From: Ramazzottius varieornatus
Lineage: Eukaryota; Tardigrada; Eutardigrada; Parachela; Ramazzottiidae
Length of the DNA stretch: 64,000 bases
NCBI GenBank assembly: GCA_001949185.1
Contig: BDGG01000011.1
Location: 1,474,597-1,538,596 of the forward strand
Direction of reading: 5' to 3'
Each line of letters starts with the position of its first letter. Position 1 is the first letter of the stretch. The notes under the pieces were generated by a model. The model ran no database searches. It was not told where the DNA came from and worked only from the letters and a program-made list of their open reading frames with translations. Below are positions 21,799 to 32,705 of this stretch, one piece after another. A program made the position numbers and the translations under genes.

Positions 21799-24700
21799 AT
21801 GGAACAGCAGCTTCACCCGCTGTCCACGGCTGGTTCTACACTGACGAGATTCTACATCAAAAGGAAACCTGATAGGAGACAGTTCTTCCTTCGACTAGAG
21901 ACCGGTCAGCTCATCTGGACGGTACCTGGAAAGCGACAGATCGAAGGCCTTGGTGAGAATTCGCGTACAGTATTTGCAAAATTCGTCCCTTTGTACGGTC
22001 ACTTATGGCTGTTCATTGTGGCTGTGCAAACTTGACCTGGCGAGCCGCACAGCGCTATTTCATGGCGTGGAGTTTCTATTGACTGATGTCTAATCGTGAA
22101 CGCCACCAGACCACCACAAGTTAAAGTGTCATTCTGCGTCCGGTTGGATTGGCGAAGACTTCGCCATGCTTACACCGATCCCCGATATGCTTTGGAACTT
22201 TTCAGTGGATATCCGGATCATCAAGGAAGTGCGAAGGGATAAGAACTCGAAGGAATTCGAGAAGTGGCCGGACGAAGCGCGGAAATACGAGAGGACGCAC
22301 TGCATTGTGATTCATTACGGCCAAGAATTCCGCCTCGGAACCATAAGCTGTGTCGGTATGGTTTTGTTCCGCATTCTTGCTGTTCGATCGTCTAAGTTAG
22401 GCTCATCTTTCTTTTTTTAGTGGACTCAGAAGACGTGGCGAAGAAATGGGTGGAAGCTTTGCTGTTCTTGGTGAAGAGCCTTCCTGCCCACTCTTACGTG
22501 CAACAAGTCTCTCGGTTGGTGCAATCCGCAGACTGTATACAAGACCAGTCTCGAGGAATAGAACGTTACCAGATGCTTATGCCAATTGTCTGTTGAGTGT
22601 TTACACGGCTATATGTTGACAGATGGTTGCGGAAGGAATTCCACGAGCGAGAGCACCGCACAGCGTAAGAACATATCCATCCAGTTCCCTTTACAAGAAA
22701 AACCATTTGCAAGTTGCTGAGCTGGCTGTTTTTCTTTTAGAATTGTCCTGAACGAACTCAAAACTATCCTTTACCGAGTGAACTGTAAAATTCCCGTAAC
22801 ACGCCTCAAAGAATTATTCCAGGTAGATTGATTCTTCGAATTCCTCAAAGAAACCATAATCAAAATAATTATTAAGTGAAATTATTTGCTTTTGCTTGGA
22901 TCAAATTTGGATCAAATTTGGTTCAAATTTCTTTAGGAACATGACAGTAGTTTTCGCGGTGAAATTGGATATGCGGATCTGCAGACGATTTACTTGCAGC
23001 TGGTTCAAGCTGATCAGGTATGTCCTCCTGAGCTCCTTCACAAACCTGCATACGCATTAACACATTGTTAGCACTGGGTCGGGGTGGGCAGGCTGCTGTC
23101 GCTTCATGATTCTTACGGTTCCTCCCCGTCTTCGCTGCAGATTTTCCAGGAGACATTCGCAATCTACTCGAGGAACAAGAAATACTTCACGACGAAAGAA
23201 CTCCAGGCTTTTGTTCAGGGCCAAGATGACAAATGGGCGAGGGACGAGAGTTCCATGGTCGAGTTCGCTAGAGGCTTCCAGTTCGACAGTAAACGCGAGT
23301 CGCCGGACTGTCTCCTTGCCATTCCAGAGGTGAAGATTTTTGTAATGTATTTACAAGCCCGAGGTTTCTCTACGCATTCTTCTTCTTCATAGTTCATGGG
23401 ATACGTCTTCTCTAAACAAAATTCCATATGGGACTTTCAGCATGACAAGGTGAACCAGGATATGGATCAACCTATGACTCACTACTGGATCGCTTCATCC
23501 CATAACACGTAACTCAAGTTTTTTATTGTCATTTGATATTAATGAAGCTGTTTACCGATGTTGATTCAATTATGACAATAATTTATCAGATATTTGACGG
23601 GAAATGCACTAACTAGTGATTCTTCCGTGGAAGCCTACTCGAGGTGTCTCCGAATGGGCAGCCGGTGTATTGAACGTAAGAATGGCTATAGATCACATAC
23701 CTTTATAACGGAAAATAGGCGGTTCTATCACAATAGGTCACAGTAGACGATCCTTCGACGCAAAAAGATTTCAATTGTGGGATTTCGGAAAATAAAATCG
23801 GCAAGATTGCTTTCCCAAGTGGCGAACCGCAACAGGCATTAACAGTGAAAGCGTGCGCCACTCGGAAAAGCGACCATGTCAGTCTGTTCAACGAAGTCCC
23901 GTTCTCATCATGATCTTCTCATCTTTCCTCATTTTGATTCATTTTTTGGTTTTCTCAGTGGACACATGGGATGGTCCAGATGATATGCCGTGGATTTATC
24001 ATGGCCACACGCTGACATCCAAGATTCGCTTCATTGATGTGGTGGAGTGCATAAGGGACCACGCTTTCGCCACCTCCGAGTACGTTATTGGTGTTCCCTT
24101 TGGAAATCGTCCCTAAGTCTTTCAATAATCTTACGCTGTTGGTTTTAGTTACCCTGTGATTCTGTCCATCGAAGACCACTGTAGTCTCCCGCAACAGCGG
24201 CGCATGGCTCATTTATTCCAAAAAATTCTCGGTGGTAGGTGGTAATAAGATGATGAAATAAGAGGAAATAGTAAGACTTGAATGTCCAAGTTTTACTCGC
24301 ATGTACAGATCTCTTTCCACAGATATGCTCGTGACAGTACCGGTGGATAAGAACGAAACGAAGATGCCGTCGCCCATCCAGCTCAAGAGGAAAATTATCA
24401 TCAAGGTACTTTATCCTTTCGCTCTTTGTGCGTTCACTGCATAAAATGATAGTCCGACCATTCTGCTAACAAAAGCTCTTTCGGAAAAATTTCCGAAATT
24501 TTCTTACAGGTTTCAGTAAACTCCGAACCATTCTGGCGGCAGAATTTCTGTCTGCCGCGCGCCTGCATACGTTCGCATCTACGCTTATTGAGTTCGGGTG
24601 TATGCAGGTGGACGATCTGAAGGGGCTGCGTGTACCGGGTGGTTCGTGCACCTGCATACCAGGGTACCGATGTGTTTGTACTGCTCTGTGTATGCAGGTG

Positions 24701-27700
24701 GATGCCAAGCGGTTGTCTGTTATCTGCCAACCGCTTCTGGGTTGATGGTTGGATTTCCTTAATGGGTGTCTGTTCTCTAATTTAGCACAAGCGTCTTCCC
24801 CCGGGACTGGAGACGATGGAAGTGCGGACGCCGCTGAATGCCGATGAGAGTATGCGTGAGCGGGAAGCCAGTGACATCAGCTTGCACAAGAATGGTGTCA
24901 TGTACCTGGAGGACGCCATCAACCACGAATGGGTGCCCTACTACTTTGTCCTCTCTGCCACCAAGCTCTGCTACATGCTCAAACCCGAAGAGAACGAGAA
25001 CACGCCGTCGGAGAGCGAGTCCACCGACAGCGAAATGCCTGTCAAGCCGCGAGGAAGTGACGACCTGCATTATGCGGAGAAGTGGTTCCATGGGAAACTT
25101 ATTAATGGACGCAAGAGGGCTGAAGAACTCTTGACGCAGTATGAAAATTTGGGCGATGGCACTTTCTTGGTCAGGGAGAGCGATACCTTCGTTGGAGATT
25201 ACAGTTTGTCCTTCCTGTACGTCAGATAAAAATTGAAAGAATTTAAGGTTTGGAAGCTTGGCAAATTAACTTGTCAAGATTATTTTTTCCAGAGTGACGC
25301 AGGTTCGGCGTTTGACTGCCTCAAGACGTGCGCCACTTGAGAAAACTGCCTCTTTGTTTTCTCAGGTGCGCAGGTTCAGAGTGTTATACTGATATTTGCT
25401 GCAAACGTGCGCCACTTTGGAAAACGATCCTGTTAAGTTGTTCTTCGAGCTTTCGATTATCCTTCATTTTGCGAACTTATTCTCTTTTTGGATTTAGAAA
25501 CTATTGTTATGCGTAGATAGAAATTTTATGTGAAAACGCTGAATAAGAATAATAACGGGTTTTTGAAAATATCTCTAGAATTTTGTTTTCGGATTGTTCT
25601 TAAAAGGAGTACGTGCACTTTTTTCGGGGCTTTGTTCTCGATTGCTTGCGGGGTTTTTTCCGCTGATTTATCTGGGTTTTTGTAGGAGAGCGGGAGTCGT
25701 GCATCACGTTCGCATCCATTCCAAAGCCGACGAAAACTACAAGCACAAGTTCTACCTGGTGGAGCGGAAGATGTTTGATAACCTGTACGACCTCATCACC
25801 TACTACCGAAGCGCCCCTCTCCGCAGCGCCAAGTTCGAAATCATCCTGAAAGAACCTGTACCTCAACCTGAAGCCCATAAAGACAAAGAGTAAGTCACCT
25901 ACAAAATATTACTCAAGTGCAAATCATAATTATTTAGAAATACTCTCCAGAAAACAACAAACAACTATTTAAGAACAAACGGGGCAGAAATGTTGGAGCA
26001 TAATTTTTCAACGATGTTTTTTTCTAGATGGTTCCACGAGAATTTGTCAAGGACCGATGCGGAGGATATGCTGAGAAAAGTCAACCAAGATGGCGCTTTT
26101 CTGGTGAGGGAAAGTGGGACGAAGGAAGGGGAATTCGTCATTTCTTTCCGGTAAATCATATTTCCTCGGTTATGAATTCAGTGAATATTTTGTAAATCAT
26201 TCTGGGTGGCTTTGTACAGAGGAGAGTCGCAGATCAAGCATTGTCGGATATCCCGTGACGGGCGGCTCTTCGTCTTGAGCTCGGCCTTGTTTGAGACACT
26301 GGTCGACCTGATCGACTACTACGAGAAGACTCCCCTCTACCGTAAAGTCAAACTGAAACGCCCGGTGACGACTGCGCTCATCAAGGAAATCGGCTCCTCC
26401 TTCCAGGATGATGACATGGCCGATGGAGCCACTGAATACATGAACCTCTCCGTAAGTGAAAGATACCCCTTTAGCACAAGTACCTTCAGAACTGGCGAAA
26501 TGAATTTTTGGACGTTGTTTTTTCATGTGGTTTTCTTCTATCTGCAGAAAACGGTCCGCGCCTTGTACGACTACAAAGCCCATCTGCCGGACGAACTGAC
26601 CTTCCTGAAAGGAGCAATCATCACCAACGTTCTTCAACAAGATGGAGGATGGTACGTTATTTCTTGACATATTGTTGATATTTCTTTCGAGAAATTGGAA
26701 TCATTTTTTTAAAATTGTTTCTTGTCTCCTACACACAAAGCAAAATTCTTAGGTACTAATAAAATTCAGAGTCCGACAAGCGAGACATGCCGTACCAAAT
26801 TGTTGTTTTGGGTGGCGCACGTTTTTAGCTGGAAACACTGAAAAGCTGTGCCATTTGGAAAACTCGACAAGTTTGTTTTTCCAAGTGACGCACTGGTCGG
26901 GCCAGTAACTTTATCAACATGCGTCACGTGATATGGCCATCTTGTGCGTTTCGTTGGTCTGTAGTATTGTACTCCTTGTGGTGACCGAAAATGGCGGTTG
27001 CGATAGGTGGCGGGGTGATTGTAACGGGAAGAAGGAAGGTTGGTTCCCGGCCAACTACGTGGAAGACTGCCAGTCCAACGACAGCCGGCGCAACTCGATC
27101 AGCAACGAGAGCGCTCTCTTCGGTGCTGAACAGCTGGGCTCCTTTGAGTTGGTGGGCTGTTCAGTGCAACAAGTCCCTTCCACCTTCAACAACCTGGCCA
27201 CCTTCCGCATCCAGACCATGACGTCGCCCAACCCGGTGGAGATTGCCTGCGATAGCGAGGAAGAAATGAAGAGCTGGATGGAAGCTATACGGGAGTGTGT
27301 TCGCGTCACTGACGAATTCGTAAGCATATTCTCTGCCAGTGTGCATTTCTATACTTCAGTTCTATATCGGTTTATATAGTCGAAGAAGGAGGACATGTAC
27401 GAAAGAACGGAGAACTGCGCAAAAGAACTGTCAAAGCTCATTGTCTACTGCATTTCCGGCACGCCTTTCAGACCGACAGGTACTGCAAATGAGCAAATAG
27501 TCGGTCATTCAACGAACTAAAATCTGCCTGTCGAACAAGTTGGAATTTCGTTGTTGTGACATCGTGGGAATTTTGGCGAGTCGTTGGAAATGCTCCAGCC
27601 TCTTGCGTACATGCATACAGTCAACAGCCCATTCCATGTGGGGTGTCGTGTGCGGGTATGTGAGGGATCTGGGGTTTGCTTTTGTGTGAACCTGCATACT

Positions 27701-30126
27701 CTGATATCGCAGTCTAAGATACGATGAAGTATGCAGGGGTATAACCGGTCGAAGCTTCTGCCTTCCGCCTTCTCTTTTGGTGTGTGCAGGGGCTGAAAAT
27801 GCATTGTCTTTGTTGTTTGACAGCACCGGACTTGGACTTCCACAAGATGTCGTCCTTCTCTGAGTTGAAAGTGGAGAAGTGGGTGAATCGAGACCTTGAT
27901 CACTACAAGACCTTTCTCAAGTAAGGTTTTCGAACGTAGTGATGCATGAGAAAAGACTTTGCGCGATGTGATCCGGTATGATTGATGGGCAGTTGTCTTT
28001 GGCATTTGATGTGGTCTTTGCAGATACAATCAGACGTGCTTCAGTCGCATCTATCCCATGGGGAAGCGCGTCAACTCGTCCAATTACGACCCTTTCCGCA
28101 TGTGGAATTGCGGCAGTCAGATGGTAGCCTTGAACTACCAAACACCCGGTACGTTTCGCCCGCCGTAATATTGATGAAAACCGGAGATTGGCACACAAGC
28201 TTGTTTTGAAAGTGGCGCACGCCTTCAGCCAATAATACTAGAACCATGCGCCGCTTGGGAAAACAATCTTGTCGAGCTTGTTTGCCGGGTGACCAAGCAG
28301 TAGCCTTCAGGCGCAAAATACAGTATTAGGTCACCAAACTTAGAATAGGGAATATTAAATTCGAAATATTGTGGAACATACGACGCGACTGAATATTTCT
28401 CGCCATGAAGCTAGTGGTATTAAACTAGTTCGGTAATTTTTCTATGGTCAATTTTTAAAACTGGTTTTCAGATGCACCCATGCATTTCAACCAAGGGAGG
28501 TTTCTCCAGAACGGCCAGTGCGGATATGTCCTTCAGCCGGCTTTCATGCGAGCGGAAGGATATGATCCATATGACGCGACGACTCTGAAAGGCGTAGTCA
28601 AGCCCATCCTTCTTTCCATCACCGTACGTAGTAACTTCCTTCTTCAAGTCTGCTTCAACCAGCATGTTCGGCCTTACTTTCTCCATTCAAGAATATACTA
28701 CACTAAATATACTACACTATTAATACGATTGAACGTTGTTGTTCCTTCAAGATTATTGCCGGCCGGCACTTCGTCAAACCGGGCAAAGGCATCGCTTCGC
28801 CCTTCGTTGAAGTGGAAGTGGCCGGCGCAGAGTACGACTGCAACAAGTACAAGACGGAAACTGTCCGTAAGTCTCTTTAGATATCACTCTGTGGAAACTC
28901 TAGTGATTTTCGGCTGCTGACAAATCTGTGAGATGGCAAACGAAACGTGCAAGTTGCTTTTACCAAGTGGTGCACTCCTCCGTTATTGCAGGCTGGAAGT
29001 ATGCGCCAGCATTTTGTCGACTCTGTTGGTTCATTTCAAGTGGCGCACGCAGTCGGTATAATTGGCTTTAGGGGTGCGCCATTTGTGATGATGGTCTTTC
29101 TCATTTTCATTGTTGGCCCTCGTCTGATTATGCTTGGGTCTTTATATAGAGGAGAACGGGTTTAATCCCGTATGGAACGAAACCTGCGATTTCGACATCC
29201 ACAACCCCGACTTGGCTCTACTGCGCTTCACCGTCCACGACATCGACATCTTCGGCGATCCCAACTTTTTGGGCCAAGCCACCTACCCTGTCAAGTGTAT
29301 CCGGGAAGGTTTCCGGTCGGTACCGTTGAAGAACGGCTACAGTGAAGACCTGGAACTGGCAGCCTTGCTGGTCAAAGTCACGGTCAAGGAAATCAAGGTA
29401 TGCATGTCATTTTGAATTCAGTACGTCGACAGAGACAAAAATAAAAAAAGCACTTGAACATTAACAAGATGAAACTCAATAGCTTTGCAGATATTTTTTA
29501 AAATGAAGATGAATTTCAAGAAACTATTGTTTTTCTTGCAGAATGAAGACTCTGAACTTTACCAAGATATCCAAGAGCTTCGACATAAGTCCCGTGAATT
29601 GTCACGGCAAATTGAGGAAGCCGAGCAGATGGGTGAACGAAGAGTCGTTCCAGAGTTAACTGGGAAGCTTCAGGAAGCCCAAGAGCTGCTTTTGAAGAAG
29701 AACTACGAAAGGCAAGCCCGACCGTAAGCTCTTTTGGTCTCTGTTTGAAAAATCGTGGAATAACTCTACGGTTTTAACCTCTCAAGTGGCGCACGTTTGC
29801 GGTGTTGTTGGCTGGAAGCGTGCGCCAGCTGGGAAACACGGCACCCTTATCTTGTCAAACGGCGCAGCTTATCGGTACTAACAACTGTGGACGTGCGCTA
29901 CTTGGAAAGTTTGAAAGTTTCTCAAGTGGCGCAATTTGTAGTGTTATTAACTGCAAGTGTGCGCCGCTTGAGCTGGTCGAGTTTGTGTGCTTAACTTCCC
30001 TTTGATGGTATGTGCCGTAGGAATATGGCGGCGGCGCAAACGGCTAGTCAGAAAGCGAAGCGACCGGTTAAAAAAGTGACGAGTGGCAGCAGCATTGCTT
30101 CGTTCACCAACGGCATGAAGATGTAA
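21799..30126 (+). CDS. PLCG1: Phospholipase C gamma, 1271 aa, 26 exons
   Basis: Twenty-six exons from 21799-21952 to 30021-30126 join to 1272 codons, matching the family's roughly 1290. The enzyme cleaves PIP2 to IP3 and diacylglycerol downstream of receptor tyrosine kinases. Domains in order: N-terminal PH, EF hands (to about residue 300), X box with both catalytic histidines (ASSHNTYLTG at about 300; IYHGHTL at about 345), split PH, SH2-1 (WFHGKL, FLVRES at about 527-560), SH2-2 (WFHENL, FLVRES from about 640), SH3 (VRALYDYKA at about 758), second PH half, Y box ([19 protein letters not shown]) and C2 (about 1055-1200). A coiled, Lys/Glu-rich tail ends the protein. TEYMNLS, between SH2-2 and SH3, is a plausible pTyr site, but the vertebrate Tyr783 context is not conserved. 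Introns hold many family A and some family B repeats. Confidence 0.96.
23800..23895. repeat. Palindromic repeat family A copy in a PLC-gamma intron
   Basis: ATCGGCAAGATTGCTTTCCC, then AAGTGGCGAACC ... AGCGTGCGCCACTCGG, then CGACCATGTCAG. Outer arms are visible on both sides. Confidence 0.75.
24560..24712. repeat. Hairpin repeat family B in a PLC-gamma intron
   Basis: Alternating arms GCGCCTGCATAC (24563), GTGTATGCAGGTGG (24599), GTGCACCTGCATACC (24645) and GTGTATGCAGGTGG (24692) could form one cruciform or two hairpins. Confidence 0.65.
25290..25450. repeat. Palindromic repeat family A, two copies in a PLC-gamma intron
   Basis: GTGACGCAGG ... CGTGCGCCACTTGAG (25293-25342) and GGTGCGCAGG ... 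CGTGCGCCACTTTGG (25364-25416) share the family core. The left arms are diverged. Confidence 0.7.
26811..26935. repeat. Palindromic repeat family A, two copies in a PLC-gamma intron
   Basis: GGTGGCGCACG ... GTGCCATTTGG is followed by CTCGACAAGTTTGTTTTTCC, AAGTGACGCAC and GCGTCACGTG. The outer arm is clear on the left of the second copy. Confidence 0.7.
27600..27745. repeat. Hairpin repeat family B in a PLC-gamma intron
   Basis: CATGCATAC, GAACCTGCATACTC (27688) and AAGTATGCAGGGG (27727) are arms of the family; the middle is diverged. Confidence 0.5.
28200..28290. repeat. Palindromic repeat family A copy in a PLC-gamma intron
   Basis: ACAAGCTTGTTTTGAAAGTG, GCGCACGCC ... CATGCGCCGCTTGGG, then ACAATCTTGTCGAGCTTG. 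The right outer arm reads on to TTTGCCGGG. Confidence 0.8.
28955..29090. repeat. Palindromic repeat family A, two copies in a PLC-gamma intron
   Basis: AAGTGGTGCACTCC ... TATGCGCCAGC and CAAGTGGCGCACGC ... GGTGCGCCATTTG. They sit just upstream of the exon at 29150. Confidence 0.7.
29785..29990. repeat. Palindromic repeat family A, three tandem copies in the last PLC-gamma intron
   Basis: CAAGTGGCGCACG ... CGTGCGCCAGCTGG, then AAACGGCGCAGC ... CGTGCGCTACTTGG, then CAAGTGGCGCAAT ... TGTGCGCCGCTTG. Copies two and three are shorter and diverged. Confidence 0.75.
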
Positions 30127-30773
30127 AGTGCGCAAGACAGTGACAATAATTTTTACCAACCTTACAGAATGGTATTGATTTTCTCTTCCTCGTTTATTCC
30201 AGTGGCAACAGTTTCTATTCGCTATTTTATCCGTGGTTTTTACGGTACAGTAACCCTTTGTGTTTTACTAAGATGTCTCGATACACGTTTTACCTCTGCA
30301 TATGTCTGCACGAGTTCCGTTTTGGTTTTACCTTTTATGCAGATCATGTTGAGATCAATCACAATGGAACAAATTATTGTAATGAGCATTTTTGTTTGAT
30401 TATCCGCTGCAGAATGGGATTAGCAGCAAGCTTAGGCTAGAGATCGGTCTGAGATCGCTTTATCAGCTTTGAAGTACTACGAGAGACTCTTGTGAGTTGC
30501 ATTATTCCTGAGTCTTTTTCGATGGTGGCGTCTTCGCACTCGTCTAGCCCGACTTTGCTGGCTTGAAGGACTATCCGGTTCTGGCCAAACCATTCTCCAT
30601 GCTTGTTCAAGCTCCTGCGAAGATATCCAATATCAGAAAGCTCGTAGCACAGTGGTAACGTCCTCTTCGTTCATATACACATTCGAAACTGTAATCGACG
30701 TCGGCGTTGCTTTCCCTCTCACACAAAATGGACACAAGCAATAATAACGAGGAATATGTTGTGATATTTTTGC

Positions 30774-32321
30774 TCAGGGTTTCCAGCTCACGTTGTTTTT
30801 GACGGCGGCTTTGAATAACTGCCAGCGATCTTTGGTGTATTTGCCTTTCCTCAACTTGTGCAACTCCTCCTCGCTGAGACACCTTCTGGTGACACATGGA
30901 TCCCTCGTAACAAGCGGAATAGGTGGGCGTGTTACATGTGGACGACGAGTCGTTGTCCTTGTCCGCTTCCGCCCGTTTGTTTCTTTGTTATTTGGGTCCC
31001 CGCTGGCTCGATGATCGGGGCACTTGTACAGTAGATTGATCTTTCTGGCGTCCAAGTCCGACATTTTCTCTCGATTGCCTAACTTGACGGCGGCCTGTCC
31101 ACTTCGTCTCTTTCGCGGGACGATGGTCGGCAGATGGGCGGCTCGTGAGAAATAATTGTGACCGTAATGCATGATACTTTCATAGTCGTAAGGTAAACCG
31201 AACGTCTTGGATTCGTACTTTTCAAACTGGGAACTCATATCGTAATCTGCAACGGCAAACAAGCTCGACTACATTATTTTCCTAGGCAGCGAATATTTGC
31301 GGTGCAATACACTGGAAGAGTGCGCCACTTGGGGAAATCAATCTTGTCGAGGGTGATTGTTCTTCGAAGTGGCGCACGTAATTGGCGTGATTGGTTAGAA
31401 GTGTGCGCCAGTTGAGGAAAGACAGTATTGCCAAACTGGCTTCCACTACAACGGCCGGTTTGACGGTTAGATATTCTTACCGTGGCCCCGAAGAATGTTG
31501 TCCCAGATGATGTGAACATACTCGTCGCGGTCCATGCGACTTTGTTCATGGTACAAGCCCAGTGCGTGAAGCAGTTCGTGCTGCACCTCGCCCATCAGCT
31601 TCAAACAGCCAGAAGCCAGAGTGAGTTCTTGTTCGCCGATGTCCATCCGTCCCACGAACGAACTACAGACCCTTCCTTCTTTAACGATCCTCACCACGTC
31701 TTTGTGGTAGACGTAGCGAGAAGACGTGGGATACTCGATGAACCGGACACAGGTTCGCTGTTCGATATCGGACATGGCGGACTGAATCAGCTCTCTTTCC
31801 GGCCAGTCTGCAGTACAAAATAAAGGTCCAGAGTACATCATATTCTTTAATATAGAAGAACGGAATTTGTTCTTACCGAAGTAACTGTCAATGGTATACG
31901 GAATGATTCCACGAGGCCAGATCTGCGTTTCGTGAGGAACCGCGTTGAAGAACCGTTGTCCCTGAAGCGGATTGTCATTATAGATTACGGGCTGACAGAC
32001 AGAAGATGTCAGTCAACCTCTTCTTACATGATGATGGGTGTAGACAGGAACATATTGGATGATATCTCCTTCCAATAAGACATCTCGGTGGACAGGGGTG
32101 TTCTCTCGGGAAGGGTGCGAGGTCTCCGGTTGCGTTTGCTTGAAATGCCTTACGGAATACTTGAATGAGTCGTCGGCAATCAGGCGCCTCCAGTCGACAG
32201 GATGAGTTGCCGTTTGTCTGCGAGCTTTTAGAGGTCGTTCAGCAGACGTCCTTGCGGAGAGCAGGTAAAAGGCTAGAGGAAGCAACCGGCTGAGGGGCCT
32301 CAAACAACAGAACAGTGTCAT
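30774..32321 (-). CDS. Astacin-family zinc metalloprotease precursor, 402 aa
   Basis: Four exons, 32321-32028, 31991-31877, 31807-31481 and 31246-30774, sum to 403 codons. A signal peptide (LLPLAFYLLSARTSA) is followed by a propeptide with LEGDI at about residues 83-87, the family's aspartate-switch motif that blocks the zinc. The catalytic domain has the full astacin signature HELLHALGLYHEQ at about residue 213 and the Met-turn SIMHYG at about 271. The C-terminal tail after LLYKCPDH is a Thr/Arg-rich linker plus a short basic segment (SEEELHKLRKGKYTK), with no EGF or CUB domain. It should be a secreted protease acting on matrix or cuticle proteins; the substrate is unknown. It is convergent with PLC-gamma. 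Confidence 0.92.
31283..31432. repeat. Palindromic repeat family A, two copies in an astacin intron
   Basis: A diverged left arm leads to GAGTGCGCCACTTGGGG with tail CTTGTCGAGG, followed by GAAGTGGCGCACG ... GTGTGCGCCAGTTGAGG. The host gene is on the minus strand. Confidence 0.75.
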
Positions 32322-32705
32322 GTTTGATCAACCCCAAGAAGTTTTGGTTGGAAATTGGGAAAAGCAGGGTCGCTAAACAATGGATAACGGAGCTGGAATG
32401 GTGGCTCCTGAGATGAAGAATGCATACGAAGGGTTGCTGACAGTGGCCTCGGTTTCTCGGTTGTTCTCATCGATCGCGTGGTGTATGCTGTATACTCGCT
32501 CGAAGAACTGTATGATGTGCGCTAAGACTCACTCTTGTCTTAGTCATTCTATCGTAAGAGTCATGGCAAGAGAACAAAGCCCAACTTTTCTAACGGGCAT
32601 ATACATCTGTACTTTACTGGAACAAATTTTGCAGGTAGTGTCCCTGTGTTTAGCTTGTTGTTGCTGATTGGTTAAGAGTCTCAGTCTGTCCAGAAAACTG
32701 TCTGC

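Noticed and set aside
29785..29990. Regularly spaced palindromes resembling a repeat array
   Set aside because: Not a CRISPR: the repeats are diverged intronic hairpins of a dispersed animal repeat, with no uniform spacers or cas genes.
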